A stretch of 64,000 nucleotides of DNA. It comes from Symbiodinium natans (lineage: Eukaryota > Sar > Dinophyceae > Suessiales > Symbiodiniaceae). The stretch is taken from positions 168,501 through 232,500 of the forward strand of contig CAJNDS010002708.1 in NCBI GenBank assembly GCA_905221605.1, read 5' to 3'. The stretch's first letter is position 1; each line of letters starts with the position of its first letter. Shown in pieces: positions 29,497 to 39,075 of this stretch. The notes beneath the pieces were generated by a model. The model was not told the origin of the DNA. It did no database searches and worked only from the letters and a program-made list of their open reading frames with translations. The position numbers and the translations under genes were made by a program.

Positions 29497-31559
29497 GACT
29501 TATCGGCGAGTTTCTTCCATTCTCGGTCCATGGCTTCTTTAGCAGCAGGAGTACTTTCGATCTCTTTAGGCCCGACGACCCTGGCAACCACAGCAAACAT
29601 CTCACTCGCAACCTGACCAAGTTTGGCCCAGTACAGAGACGCTATGCGATCTCTATGAGGCTCAGGGTCAGGCTCGGTGATGACAGGCATGGCCGGGGAG
29701 TCTCTAAGGGCCTTGCGAGCATCTTCCTCAGCTTCGCGAGCCTTCTTGCGTTCGAATCTTTCAATGTCAGCCTCCCGTTGTGCCTTGGAATACATATGCC
29801 AAAATTCCGAAGGGGTATCAGGCGGCCTTTTGGAACCTTTCTTATCCCTAACCAATCTCACCCCGTCCCAGTTATATCCTTTGGGGACTTTCTTCCCATC
29901 AGGCATGGTTTTGGGGTCATGTCTTGGTAGAGTAGATGAGGCCTTAGTCTCGGTAGTTGCTTCCTTAGAAGATCCAGGAGCGTCCCCCCCCAGCCAGTCC
30001 TCCACAGCTCCGACATCTTCGGGAACGTAGTCCTCGTTTTCCTTAGCCACTTGGTCCAAGTACTCGGACAAACGATCCTTCAAATCGGAGCCGTCCAAAT
30101 CAGGCACACCGGGCGGAGGCAAAGGCTCGTCCGGCGATTCCCCAGACGGGGCGCGTGGTCCGGCACCATCTGTGCCTCCCCACGAGCAGTCCTGATCGGA
30201 GAGGGTCGGCTTACGGAGGCTCTCCTGCAGTGCGAGCTGTTCCGATCTCATTGGGAATGTGAAATCCCCAGGCAACAACTCCATTCGCTTCGACCTCAGA
30301 ATGGGAAAGTTTCCTATCTCGAACGCAAAGTCACAACCCTTGACAGGGGTGACGAGGTATTCCTCCTTCCAAACGAAGCCAGGCTGAACATGGTAACCAA
30401 GAAATATTCCCTCAACACCAGTCGGCGCAAACTTAGAGCTCGCAGGAATGTTCTGTTTGGGGTTGTTCCAGTACAACACACGTGCACCAAAAGGAATCAT
30501 AATCCCTGAAAACGGTTCCCCATACCTGGCCTCCCAGGGAACAATCCCGTTGTCAAGCCTCTTAGTTGCGTTAAGTGCCATCGCGTGGTGTTGGGCGGCC
30601 AACGGCCAAAGCTTGTCGGGGAGACCCGCCTGAACAAGGTTGGAGCGAGTCCCTTCCAAAATCGTCCGAATTTCTCTTTCGATTACCGACTTGTTGGTGT
30701 CCACATATTCGCGGGATGTAACATGTCGGACACCTAGGCTTTTGATAGCGGCATGAAGTTCAGGTGCGTTGTCTGAGTAGAAAACGCCAACTGCATCTTC
30801 TTGACCTAGGAAGTGGAGAAGGTCTTCAAAACACTGATCGCTTGACTTAGTCGGAGAGGGGTAGACGTAACGAAATTTGGTGAACACGTCCTTAACAACA
30901 AGTGCGACCCTTTCGTCCTGGAACCCATGATCACGAAGGTCACGAGTGATAATATGGTCAACAGTGATGTGATCCCCAAAGGCCTTTGACACAATGGTAC
31001 TTGAGCCCCCCTTTTTGCGGGCTTGGGGAGCCAACATCTTTGCGCGCTGACATACCTCGCAGAACGGATTCTTGGGCCTGTGCGAGAACAAGTGCTCAAC
31101 AGATTTGGCTTCAGCTTTCAGATCGGCCTCTGCAAGACTGCGGGCGTTTCCTTCGTTGTCGCTGTCAGGTTCAACTTCGGGGTCTTCGAAGATAGTGAGG
31201 CTCAGGATTGGATTACCCTCCAGTCGGGCAACCTTGTTGTCAAGCTCCCTGACGTTCACTTTATCCTCAACCTTGACCCAAGAACCTTCCCTGAACAACC
31301 AAGTAGATCTGACCTCGCATCGTGGAAACCTTGGTGTGGCAGTACGAAACGTCTTTGGTTTGTGTCCGACAATCAAGTACTTAGCATTCGGGTGCGAAAC
31401 CCAACCTGGTCTTTTAAGCTTCTCTTTGGGGATATCTATCGGCGGCACCTCATTGATGGCTGTTGAGATCTCAGGATCGGGGTGCACGACCACTGGATCT
31501 CGCTCCTCTGCTGCTCCTGCGAAAGCCTCGGCCGGCCCTACTGGGCGGCAGTTTTCTGA
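29277..31559 (-). CDS. Copia integrase
   Basis: Open without an ATG at its 5' end, as expected if reached by frameshift from gag-protease. An HHCC zinc domain (HLFSHRPKNPFCEVCQRAK) precedes the DDE core: D in GDHITVDHI, D in YSDNAPEL, E in SVIEREI. Then LWPLAAQHHAMALNATKRL and the GIFLGYH-type motif (VEGIFLGYHVQPG) follow, as in Copia pol. A long acidic/basic linker (about residues 430-640) leads into the start of RT. The protein integrates the element cDNA. Confidence 0.9.
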   Translation of the reverse strand, partial: SENCRPVGPAEAFAGAAEERDPVVVHPDPEISTAINEVPPIDIPKEKLKRPGWVSHPNAKYLIVGHKPKTFRTATPRFPRCEVRSTWLFREGSWVKVEDKVNVRELDNKVARLEGNPILSLTIFEDPEVEPDSDNEGNARSLAEADLKAEAKSVEHLFSHRPKNPFCEVCQRAKMLAPQARKKGGSSTIVSKAFGDHITVDHIITRDLRDHGFQDERVALVVKDVFTKFRYVYPSPTKSSDQCFEDLLHFLGQEDAVGVFYSDNAPELHAAIKSLGVRHVTSREYVDTNKSVIEREIRTILEGTRSNLVQAGLPDKLWPLAAQHHAMALNATKRLDNGIVPWEARYGEPFSGIMIPFGARVLYWNNPKQNIPASSKFAPTGVEGIFLGYHVQPGFVWKEEYLVTPVKGCDFAFEIGNFPILRSKRMELLPGDFTFPMRSEQLALQESLRKPTLSDQDCSWGGTDGAGPRAPSGESPDEPLPPPGVPDLDGSDLKDRLSEYLDQVAKENEDYVPEDVGAVEDWLGGDAPGSSKEATTETKASSTLPRHDPKTMPDGKKVPKGYNWDGVRLVRDKKGSKRPPDTPSEFWHMYSKAQREADIERFERKKAREAEEDARKALRDSPAMPVITEPDPEPHRDRIASLYWAKLGQVASEMFAVVARVVGPKEIESTPAAKEAMDREWKKLADKSCWLEKKVREYRDVAAEANTRMSRPISGKSLRFVRSRGMNSRTGTPRRNGRVVVFSRATTSRTKTTITPFSPN

Positions 31560-34500
31560 AAACCCTCGGACAAAATTGGTCGCCCGAGAGAACCTGAGGC
31601 TTCCTCCTTAGTGCTTGGAGCGGCCATTGCTCCTCCCCCTAGCACTGGGACCATACCTCTCATTCTACACCTTAGTCTTTGACCATTGGGCGCAACAAAG
31701 TAAGGCGGCCTTTTGGGGTACCAGTGGAACTCATAACCGTCCTCCATGCATCTTCTGCCTACGGAGCAAACAGGAGGGGTACTGTTAAGAACATAGAACT
31801 CTAGCTCTTTGCCAAACTCCGGGAAGTCGATCCTAACCGATTTGTCACCTTTGACGTTACCATTAGCAGTGATGAGATTCACTTGTCGTGTTGCATTGCC
31901 TACTGGCTCTTCGCCGAAGTACATAGCACGATCAGCTTCGCTGATAAGGTCCTCCTCGCTTCCTGTGTCAGCAAGGAATTCTAAGGGTGTGGCGATCCCT
32001 GGACAAGCGATCTCTGAGCTCTCAACGACGTGCTTGCACATCCCACACATGAGAGAATCAGGCTCATCACACTCTAAGTGGCAATCAGTCTTCTCTCCCC
32101 CCTCATGCCGGGCAAGAAGCATCTTGAGTTCCCTCGCGTTCCTGATTGCAACCTGAAGGTCATTAGCGTCAGGCTTGGGGCAGTTTTCCGCGTCAGCGTA
32201 GCAAGTATTGTACCTGCGAACTTTGTAGGAATGTTTGTACCCCTTTCCCTCAAAAGGGATTTCCCTGACTTTGGGTTTGTCGCAAAACCTGACCTTCTTA
32301 TTTTGTTCTTTGATCTTGAAAACAGTCTTGCCGGTCCACGGCGTCTTATCGCCGGTCCCCCCTTTTCCCTCTTTCCAGTCCCAGTTCTCCTTGGCAGTGT
32401 ATGGAGCAATGGGAAGCGTCTTGATCACTTTGGCCTTACCCTTCAATCTTTCAAGAGCAACAGGACATGACACTTCGGGCTTGTACATAGTGCTTCTGTA
32501 CTTCAGATGGTGTCTGACAGCTTCACCCCTCTTGAAGTCTACTTCCCAGTAATCCTCGTCCCCATCTTGTGGTTCGCTCTCGTCAGGATCGGCTGAGGCT
32601 GCAGCCGCAACCGAGATGCAGCACGCGGCCTTCCTATCCTTTTCCTTAGAACGTCCACGGCTTGGTTTCCTGCGCGTTGGCGCGGGCGACGGGGACCTGG
32701 GTTTGTCTGGGCCCTTAGGGGCCGGGGCTGCGTTTTCACCACCTGGGGGAGCAGGGCTCGGTTCCCTATGCAAGAAACGACACTTATCTCCCCTAGTGCA
32801 CTTTCCCTTCTTCCAAAACGTGCAGACCTGTTTCTTCTTCGGGGCAGTGCGAACAGGGGATTGTGAACGCGGTTTGTGCGAAAACTTGCACTTGTCACCC
32901 CTGGTGCACTTACCCTTTTGAAAGTCGTAGCAAACTGGCTTTGGGCTTTGCGATCGGCTAGGTGATCTAGATCTGGATGGGGTCCTAGAGCGAGACCTTG
33001 ACTTTGAATTGGACTGGCTACCGGCAGAGCGATCCCTCCCGCGGCCGCTCCTTGACGGAGGGCGTGTCGGCCTTCCGCCTTCAACAACGGGAGCTCCAAA
33101 TTTGTCCCCATGTGACTTGGCGATCCTATCCCTGTTCTTGCGCATCCTTTCACGGGTCAACAAATCCCGGGTTGACTTCAGCAAAAACGCATAGGAGTGT
33201 GAGGCAGAACCCTCTTTCGCCCTGTCGTAGATTTCTAAATCATACTTCACTCTTGAGGACTTTCGGATTTGCCGAAGAAGGATGTCACGCAGAACCATCT
33301 CTTCTGGGACATGACTCATGCCAGCAATGACTGATTCCCAATTGTGCAGAAATGTGGTCAAATCGTCACTATGCAGCGTAACCTTCAAAAGGTCTTCTAC
33401 CGAATAGAGCGATCCTACTTCTTCATTGGTTTTGAAGTACTGATCAAACATAAGCAAGACCTGGCGTCCTCGTACAGCACGTCCCTGAACCGCCTCGGTT
33501 TCCTTGAAAGTGAGCACCTGTCGAGATAACTCACCTTTGGCGACCTTAGTGAGAGCGGCTAGGATTTTGGTATCCAGCGTGAGAAACTTACCGGGTTCAC
33601 GAAGCTTGTCATGATCAGCATTCTTAGAATTCACCTCTAGAATCCAAGAGAAAGCTTCATCTGGTCTGTCCGAAGCTGCCCTAACTGCTTCCCGTGTTGC
33701 GGTTTTCCATGCACGGTAGGTTTCGGGGTTAGGGAAATCCGGCAAGCGGATGGTTTCAGCTTCTTTAACCTTTGGTTTGTCATCTTCACCGCTTTTGTCT
33801 CCTTTAAGAAGCTTGGCGGCTTCAAGCAGCGCTTGCTGCGTCTGTGCGATTAGATCGGCTCCTGTAGCTGCCGGACCACCCGGCGTGCCTGTTGGGGCCG
33901 CAAGACCAGGGGCTCCGGTGTTCAAACCACCACTAGAGACTCCTAGATTTGGGACGTTAGCTGAAGCAGTTGGGGTCCCTGGGGCAGAAGCCGGACCCTG
34001 TGGTCCTGTTGGAGTGGCAGTAGTTGCCACACCGCCAAAATTGAAATTTGGGAACAATGCCCTGATGTTCATCGGGATCACACTCGGATCTGAAAACTGA
34101 GGGGCACACGGAGCACTAAGCCCGGTGCATGGCGCTGACGCAACTGGGGCAGTGGCACTGGGAAACTGAGCTTGCTGCGAGGGATTGATACCTGAATTCC
34201 TGTCCTGTTCGAGCTGGAGCGCACGCTCCATTGATGACAAGTCATCTTGGAGGGTCATGTTTTGGATCCTCATTTGCTCTTCGGTTTCCAGGGCTATACT
34301 GCGGTACCTTTTCATTGCCTCATCATGCTCTCTCCCAAACCATTCCCCAATCTCGTTAATGCTTTCCCTCTTATTCTGTTCAGCCTCTTCAACCAGAGTT
34401 GTCCTGAGACGTGTGATCTGCGAACCAACATCGGAAAAATGTTCTGACTGAAAATTGATTATCTGGCTTTGTTGCTGGAGTTCTGAAAAGAGACCTTGGG

Positions 34501-34969
34501 TCCTCGCGACAAAGTTGTACCTTTGGCTAGCAATTTCAGACTCAAGTCTAGCAACGACTTCCTCATGCTGCCTGTTAGCCCTTTCTTCAACATCTGCGAT
34601 TTGTTGGTCATGGGCTTCTTCAGCAGCTAGGCGGAACCTCTGGTGCCTGGACTCTGCATCTTGCTCCAACTCAGTGAGGAGAAGTCTTGTTTGTTCAGGT
34701 GTTTCACCTATCGTGATGTTTTGCTGAAACTGTTGTCGGTACATGTGAATCTGCGGAGCTCCTAGTCCTATAAAAGGAGAAGGTGCGTTTGGCGCAAACA
34801 CATTAGCTGCTGCTGCATTCTCTTCCGGCAATAGGCTGCGGCCATCCGCAGACGGTGGCATAGCCAAAGTGCCTGAGAGGTCCATCTCCGCGGATTCTGC
34901 GTCTGTAAATCCGTCTGTACCGAAGTCAGTTGCTATCTCGGTGGGGACCAGCTCAGGGCTGTCACCCAT
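31538..34969 (-). CDS. Copia gag and aspartic protease
   Basis: 1143 residues from an ATG at 34969. Residues ~50-240 are coiled-coil-like (Gln/Glu-rich heptads), followed by a Pro/Ala/Gly linker and a helical gag-like domain (~390-600). An Arg/Ser stretch comes next, then two C-x7-C-x5-C-x3-H fingers at ~680 and ~725 (CYDFQKGKCTRGDKCKFSH and CTFWKKGKCTRGDKCRFLH). The protease active site FLADTGSEEDL is near residue 1000. CCCH fingers replace the usual CCHC knuckle of Copia gag. The stop is overlapped by the integrase frame, which lies at -1. Confidence 0.9.
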   Translation of the reverse strand: MGDSPELVPTEIATDFGTDGFTDAESAEMDLSGTLAMPPSADGRSLLPEENAAAANVFAPNAPSPFIGLGAPQIHMYRQQFQQNITIGETPEQTRLLLTELEQDAESRHQRFRLAAEEAHDQQIADVEERANRQHEEVVARLESEIASQRYNFVARTQGLFSELQQQSQIINFQSEHFSDVGSQITRLRTTLVEEAEQNKRESINEIGEWFGREHDEAMKRYRSIALETEEQMRIQNMTLQDDLSSMERALQLEQDRNSGINPSQQAQFPSATAPVASAPCTGLSAPCAPQFSDPSVIPMNIRALFPNFNFGGVATTATPTGPQGPASAPGTPTASANVPNLGVSSGGLNTGAPGLAAPTGTPGGPAATGADLIAQTQQALLEAAKLLKGDKSGEDDKPKVKEAETIRLPDFPNPETYRAWKTATREAVRAASDRPDEAFSWILEVNSKNADHDKLREPGKFLTLDTKILAALTKVAKGELSRQVLTFKETEAVQGRAVRGRQVLLMFDQYFKTNEEVGSLYSVEDLLKVTLHSDDLTTFLHNWESVIAGMSHVPEEMVLRDILLRQIRKSSRVKYDLEIYDRAKEGSASHSYAFLLKSTRDLLTRERMRKNRDRIAKSHGDKFGAPVVEGGRPTRPPSRSGRGRDRSAGSQSNSKSRSRSRTPSRSRSPSRSQSPKPVCYDFQKGKCTRGDKCKFSHKPRSQSPVRTAPKKKQVCTFWKKGKCTRGDKCRFLHREPSPAPPGGENAAPAPKGPDKPRSPSPAPTRRKPSRGRSKEKDRKAACCISVAAAASADPDESEPQDGDEDYWEVDFKRGEAVRHHLKYRSTMYKPEVSCPVALERLKGKAKVIKTLPIAPYTAKENWDWKEGKGGTGDKTPWTGKTVFKIKEQNKKVRFCDKPKVREIPFEGKGYKHSYKVRRYNTCYADAENCPKPDANDLQVAIRNARELKMLLARHEGGEKTDCHLECDEPDSLMCGMCKHVVESSEIACPGIATPLEFLADTGSEEDLISEADRAMYFGEEPVGNATRQVNLITANGNVKGDKSVRIDFPEFGKELEFYVLNSTPPVCSVGRRCMEDGYEFHWYPKRPPYFVAPNGQRLRCRMRGMVPVLGGGAMAAPSTKEEASGSLGRPILSEGFQKTAAQ

Positions 34970-35007
34970 GCACTGAGTCGAAACTCCAGGTCAGTGGTGC
35001 CGCAAGC

Positions 35008-35032
35008 TCCGGGGAGCCTACGGCTGATAACC
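35008..35032 (-). promoter_or_regulatory. candidate primer-binding site (half-tRNA type)
   Basis: Directly inside the 5' LTR the element strand reads GGTTATCAGCCGTAGGCTC. The opposite strand reads as a tRNA anticodon arm, GAGC-C-TACGG-CTGATAA-CC. The 7-base loop CTGATAA equals an Ile(GAU) loop or differs by one base from the initiator-Met loop CTCATAA. Drosophila copia uses a 5' half of initiator tRNA-Met in this way, so a half-tRNA primer is plausible. Confidence 0.5.
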
Positions 35033-35178
35033 TATAGTTTGGGAAATCCACCAGTTGTTATCCGTTAAGCCATGAGCAGGGGCGCGCCTATCCTTTTTAC
35101 TCAGAGGGCTTGAGCGACACAAGTAGGTGCAACATACATGGAAGCAAAAGTGGAGGGAATGCACAGATATAAAATACA
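35033..35178 (-). repeat. 5' LTR
   Basis: Identical by eye to the LTR at 22445-22590. Followed outside by GGGGT (35179-35183), the right copy of the target-site duplication. Confidence 0.95.
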
Positions 35179-35183
35179 GGGGT

Positions 35184-35490
35184 GTAGGCAGGTTCAGGGC
35201 TCAGGGTTTGGGGCTCAGGGTTTGGGGTTTGGGGTTTGGGGTTTGGGGATATGAGGGTTTAGGGTTTGGGGGGTGTTAGGGTTCCAGGGTGTCCTGGGGT
35301 TAGCAACACAAGAAAGAAGCCGAGCGAACGTCATGTAGACCACCCGAATATAGGGGTCGGAATAATTACCAGTAGTATTCCCTTAGCGTCCCTTATCCTT
35401 ATACTACAATAACCCCCGAAGCCTAATTAGCCCCAAAACTTGTAGCCCGAAACCCTAAACCCTAAGCCCTAAACCCAACAATTGAGGCTC
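35184..35490. other. telomere-like variants, no exon
   Basis: TTTG(G)GG variants (35190-35285), then AT-rich unique sequence and a short CCCTAAA tract at 35450-35475. Confidence 0.5.
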
Positions 35491-35571
35491 CTATACTAGC
35501 GCAGCCGTCGCGCCTTCTTTACTTGATTCTCCTCGGGCTCGTCGTAAAAGCGCTGCCGCCATGTTGACGAC
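35491..35571 (-). CDS. candidate terminal exon, unknown gene
   Basis: 27 codons from acceptor CACAAG|G to a TAG. The peptide starts VVNMAAALLRRARGESSKEG and ends ALV. CCCTAAA-type repeats lie on the left and TTTAGGG on the right. This may be the end of the exon series that runs from 44108 downward. Confidence 0.5.
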   Translation of the reverse strand, partial: VVNMAAALLRRARGESSKEGATAALV

Positions 35572-35639
35572 CTTGTGCGAGACAATGGGCCAGGTGGGTA
35601 CGAGGTTTAGGGTTTAGGGTTTGTGTAGGGTTTGGGGTT

Positions 35640-36490
35640 TAGGGTTTAGGGGCCCCCTCAAGCACATGGACAGATTGATGGAATTTCCAAACGTTTCTGT
35701 ATGGTCCACCTTTAACGTGCCCAAATGTTACGAGAATCCACCTCAACAGGGACTCCCAAAAAACGTGGACCCCTAATATCACAACCCCATAGATGGCACC
35801 CCCGGATCTGGCCAAGTGCGCGGCATTGCAGCACCGCTACGCTTTGAAGATCGCTCTCTTATGAGAGGACTTAGAGCACTGTGCTGCGGCGGGAGCAGCT
35901 GGGGAGGGTTGAGGGTTTAGGGTTTAGGGTTTAGAGTTCCCAAAACCCTAAATCCCACATTAAACCCCTGTGGCAACAGACGCTGCCATAACAAAGAAGC
36001 ACCGCGACCAGCAAACCATGCAAGGCATCCCGAGTGACTAGCACTTGGGAGCAGTAAGTAGAGTCAGTAAGCTACGAATTGCTTATGACCCCCTAAAATA
36101 TACATATTTTTCATGAGAGGGGCAATATAGGACTTTTTTTCATTTTTTCGGGATCTGAAGTAAATAGTAGTAAGCTGGGTTGTAGGGATTGTAGAGTATG
36201 ATAGGGTTTCTAGGGAGAACTAAGTAGACTTGCTAACCCACAAGGGCTTCCAAGTATGAGCTCAGATCAAATCGGGGATCGCTAGACGGGTCCAAGCCGC
36301 ATTCCTTAATTTCGGGGTTTTGGTTAAAAATAATCATGATAAGGATCCCTCCCCTTTCCCCTAAACCCTAAACCACAAGCCCTTAGTTGAGGGGTGTATT
36401 GGCTCTCCAGAGAAGTCTGGGAAAAGCGCCCAGAAAGCACCAAGGGTTTTGGGTTTGGGGTTTAGGGTTTTAGGGTTTTAGGGTTTAGGG
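35640..36490. other. AT-richer unique sequence with one weak exon
   Basis: Island 35800-35900 is open on both strands (plus MAPPDLAKCAALQHRYAL; minus includes RERSSKRSGAAMPRTWP). The strand is undecided, and minus is favoured only by context. The rest (36000-36490) shows no exon. Confidence 0.25.
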
Positions 36491-36497
36491 TTTGGGG

Positions 36498-36546
36498 TGG
36501 CGAAGACTTCTTCATTAAGGGGCCGACCTCGAAGGATATCAGGGCT
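36498..36546 (-). CDS. weak exon candidate, strand uncertain
   Basis: Minus: acceptor CTAG|A, then SPDILRGRPLNEEVFA. Plus reads GEDFFIKGPTSKDIRALDVI to a stop and looks equally coding. Listed on minus because all stronger neighbours are on minus. Confidence 0.25.
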
Positions 36547-36959
36547 CTAGATGTAATTCGCTGGTGAGCTAGTTCGTTTGCTTTGTTCACGCTGCAGCAT
36601 TCGCTCTTCAAATCACTCACTTTGCTAGGATTTAGGGTTTAGGGTTTAGGGTAAAGCTTGCATTACTTACTATTTGTGCTTGTGGAATTTTTCCAAATCT
36701 TCCAAGCTTGTTTATAATGGAAATACATGGCCCTTCTCATTGTACGTTCACCAATTCTAATCTAAGGGGCGTACATGGGGCCCGGTCCTTCTCCTCTGCT
36801 ATCTTCTGAAACCCTAAACACTCCCTCCAAACCCTGAACCCTAAACCCTAAACCCCAAACCCTAAACCCTCAACCCTAAACCCCATACCCTAAACCCCAA
36901 ACCCTAAACCCTAAACCCCAAACCCCAGGGGGCCTGGGGCTCGGGTAACGGTAAGTTTG

Positions 36960-37037
36960 GCATCCCCTCGGCGTGTCCAGCTGCGACGCATCCACATCAA
37001 AGCCGAGGTATCGCACGCCGCGCCAGCACCGCGCCGC
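36960..37037 (-). CDS. candidate exon, unknown gene
   Basis: Acceptor CTCGAG|G, with peptide AARCWRGVRYLGFDVDASQ. The donor is uncertain. CCCTAAA tracts lie on both sides (36835-36930 and 37050-37085). Confidence 0.5.
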
Positions 37038-37104
37038 CTCGAGGCCAGGATAGCCCTAAACCCTAAACCCTGAACCCTAAACCCTACACCGGGGTTGTGG
37101 GTTT

Positions 37105-37172
37105 GGGGTTAGGGCTGCTGGTGCCTCGAAGAGGACAATGCCGGATCCACACATCCTTGGCATGCATGCAGA
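37105..37172 (-). CDS. candidate exon, unknown gene
   Basis: Open on minus, with peptide AICMHAKDVWIRHCPLRGTS. Splice sites are not resolved. Not recognised. Confidence 0.45.
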
Positions 37173-37179
37173 TGGCCCG

Positions 37180-37450
37180 ATACCCTACACCCTAAACCCC
37201 CAAACCCTAAACTCCTAAACTCCTAAACCCTAAACTCCTCAACCCTAAACTCCTAAACCCTACATCCTAAACCCACTCCTAGACCCTCACCCTAAATCCT
37301 AAACCCTCAACCCTGGACCCTAAATCCTTAAAAATTATACAAAAAATAAAGAAATAATTCCTAAGGGGGATATGGTTCAAAGAAACCCTAACCCCTACAC
37401 CCTAAACCCTAAACCCTAAACCCTAAACCCTAAACCCTAAACCCAAAACC
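37180..37450 (-). repeat. CCCTAAA variants
   Basis: ACTCCTAAACCCTAA-type degenerate units (37180-37330), an AT-rich spacer, then a clean CCCTAAA array (37395-37445). Confidence 0.85.
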
Positions 37451-37499
37451 CCGAGTCCTTAAAAGGGGCAGCTTGAAGCCCAAGCTTTCTGCGACCACG

Positions 37500-37564
37500 T
37501 CACGGGTCCACGACGAGATCCCCGGGCACGGGCTCAACGCTCCTGACAAACAGGGAGCCCAAGA
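37500..37564 (-). CDS. candidate terminal exon, unknown gene
   Basis: Acceptor TGCGCAG|T, then 21 codons to a TGA, including LGSLFVRSVEPVPGDLVVDP. A GT donor (CTC|GT) before the stop is possible. CCCTAAA lies on the left and a TTTAGGG array on the right (37577-37663). Confidence 0.5.
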
Positions 37565-37894
37565 CTGCGCACGAAAGGGTTTAGGGTTTAGGGTTTAGGG
37601 TTTAGGGTTTAGGGTTTAGGGTTTAGGGTTTGGGGTTTAGGGTTTAGGGTTTAGGGTTTAGGGTTGGATGCCGTCATAGACAAGAGCGAAGCGTATTCCT
37701 CCATCTTTCGCAGGGAGTAGTCGCTCTTACATCCTCAATATAGTTACCCTTTAAAGGAGACCATATGACTCACTTCCCTAATCGCCTTAAACCCTAAACC
37801 CCAAGTTCTAACACCTAAGCCCTAAGTTCTAACCTCCTAAACCCTAAGTCCTAAACCCCTGAACACTAAGTCCTAAAACCCTAAACCCTAAACC

Positions 37895-37985
37895 CTTTTA
37901 AGAACCCTGTGGGTGAGCCCTGGGGGGGAGATCCTGGCCATGGCCCAGGCAACTGGCTGCGAGAGCCCGGGCAGCGCGAACTGGG
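37895..37985 (-). CDS. candidate exon, unknown gene
   Basis: Open on minus, with peptide AREAQFALPGLSQPVAWAMA. CCCTAAA lies on the left and a TTTGGGG array immediately to the right. Confidence 0.45.
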
Positions 37986-37995
37986 CCTCTCTCGC

Positions 37996-38735
37996 AAAGG
38001 TTTAGGGTTTGGGGTTTGGGGTTTGGGGTTTGGGGTTTAGGGTTTAGGATTTTGGGTTTAGGGTTGAGGGTTTGGGGTTTGGGGTTTGGGGTTTGGGGTT
38101 TGGGGTTTGGGGTTTAGGGTTTAGGGTTTAGGGTTTAGGATCGAGGAGGGGACGTGCCTCACCCCCCCCCCCCCCCCCCCCCCCGGCAGAGGCTTCACCC
38201 TCCCAAACGCCTAAACCCCAGACACTACACCCTCAAAACCCTCAAAACCCTAAACCCTAAACCCTAAACCTTCAAAACCCTCAAGACCCTGAAGACCGTG
38301 AAAACCCATCCCTGAGCCTGCCAAACCCAGAAAACCCTAAACCCTAAACCCTTAAACCCCAAAGACCCCAAAAGCCCAAAACCCAAGAACTCTATTTTTG
38401 GGTCTCCGTGGGGCCCTGAACCATGAATCCGCAGGGTTTAGGGCTTAGGGTTTAGGGCTTAGGGTTTAGGGTTTAGGGTTTAGGGTTTGGGGTTTAGGGT
38501 TTAGGGTTTGGGGTTTAGGGTTTGGGGTTGAAACCGCAGGGTTTAGGGCTAGCTTGAAAGGCGAGGTTTAGAGCTCAGTGTTGATGTACAGGCTTTAAGG
38601 CTTCTAGCCACGAAATCCCAAATCCAAAATAACTCTGAACCCTAAGCCATAAACCAAAATCCTAAACCCTAAACCCTAAACCCTAAACCCCAAACCCTAA
38701 CCCAAACCCGAAGGTCATCTGAGTGCTTCGAGGAG
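37996..38735. repeat. TTTGGGG/TTTAGGG and CCCTAAA mosaic
   Basis: TTTGGGG array 37996-38110, TTTAGGG to 38140, poly-C 38162-38184, CCCTCAAAA variants 38220-38300, mixed G-rich units 38430-38560 and CCCTAAA 38655-38700. No exon is supported. Confidence 0.8.
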
Positions 38736-38743
38736 GACGGCGC

Positions 38744-38795
38744 CTGCTGGGCCTCCGCACGCTCCAGAAGCGGCAGGAAGACCTTTCGGGCGAGT
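38744..38795 (-). CDS. candidate internal exon, unknown gene
   Basis: 52 nt between acceptor CCGCAG|A and GC donor (CAGCAG|GC), with peptide LARKVFLPLLERAEAQQ. It has the usual flank order and is one of the better islands. Confidence 0.55.
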
Positions 38796-39009
38796 CTGCG
38801 GGTTTGGGGTTTAGGGTTTAGGGTTTAGGGTTCAGGGTTCAGGGTTTAGGGTTAGGGGTTTGGGGTTCGGGGGGGAACAGCAAGAATAGCAAGTAAAGTC
38901 GTGCCCCATTCCTTCATGCACGCTTAACGACCTTAAACCCTATGCCGTAAACCCTAAACCCTAAGCCCTAAACCCTAAACCCCATACCCTAAACCCTAAG
39001 TCGTAAACC

Positions 39010-39075
39010 CTTGCCACGAGATCCTTCTCGCGAACGAGCCGCAATCAAGTGCTCGTCGTTCAGGTGAACCACCAC
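39010..39075 (-). CDS. candidate exon, unknown gene
   Basis: Acceptor TTGGCAG|G, with peptide VVVHLNDEHLIAARSREGSR. A GC or GT donor lies just before the CCCTAAA-type flank. Confidence 0.5.

Larger units (their letters stand above)
22445..35178 (-). mobile_element. full-length Copia (Ty1)-type LTR retrotransposon, 12.7 kb
   Basis: Identical 146-bp LTRs at both ends and a GGGGT target duplication (22440-22444 and 35179-35183). A purine tract adjoins the 3' LTR and a primer-binding-like site adjoins the 5' LTR. Coding order on minus is gag, protease, integrase, RT, RNase H; integrase before RT is diagnostic of Copia. Downstream are unusual accessory domains. Identical LTRs imply a recent insertion, yet the frame changes five times. 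It lies in telomere-like repeat between exon islands, so it may sit in an intron or between genes. Confidence 0.93.
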
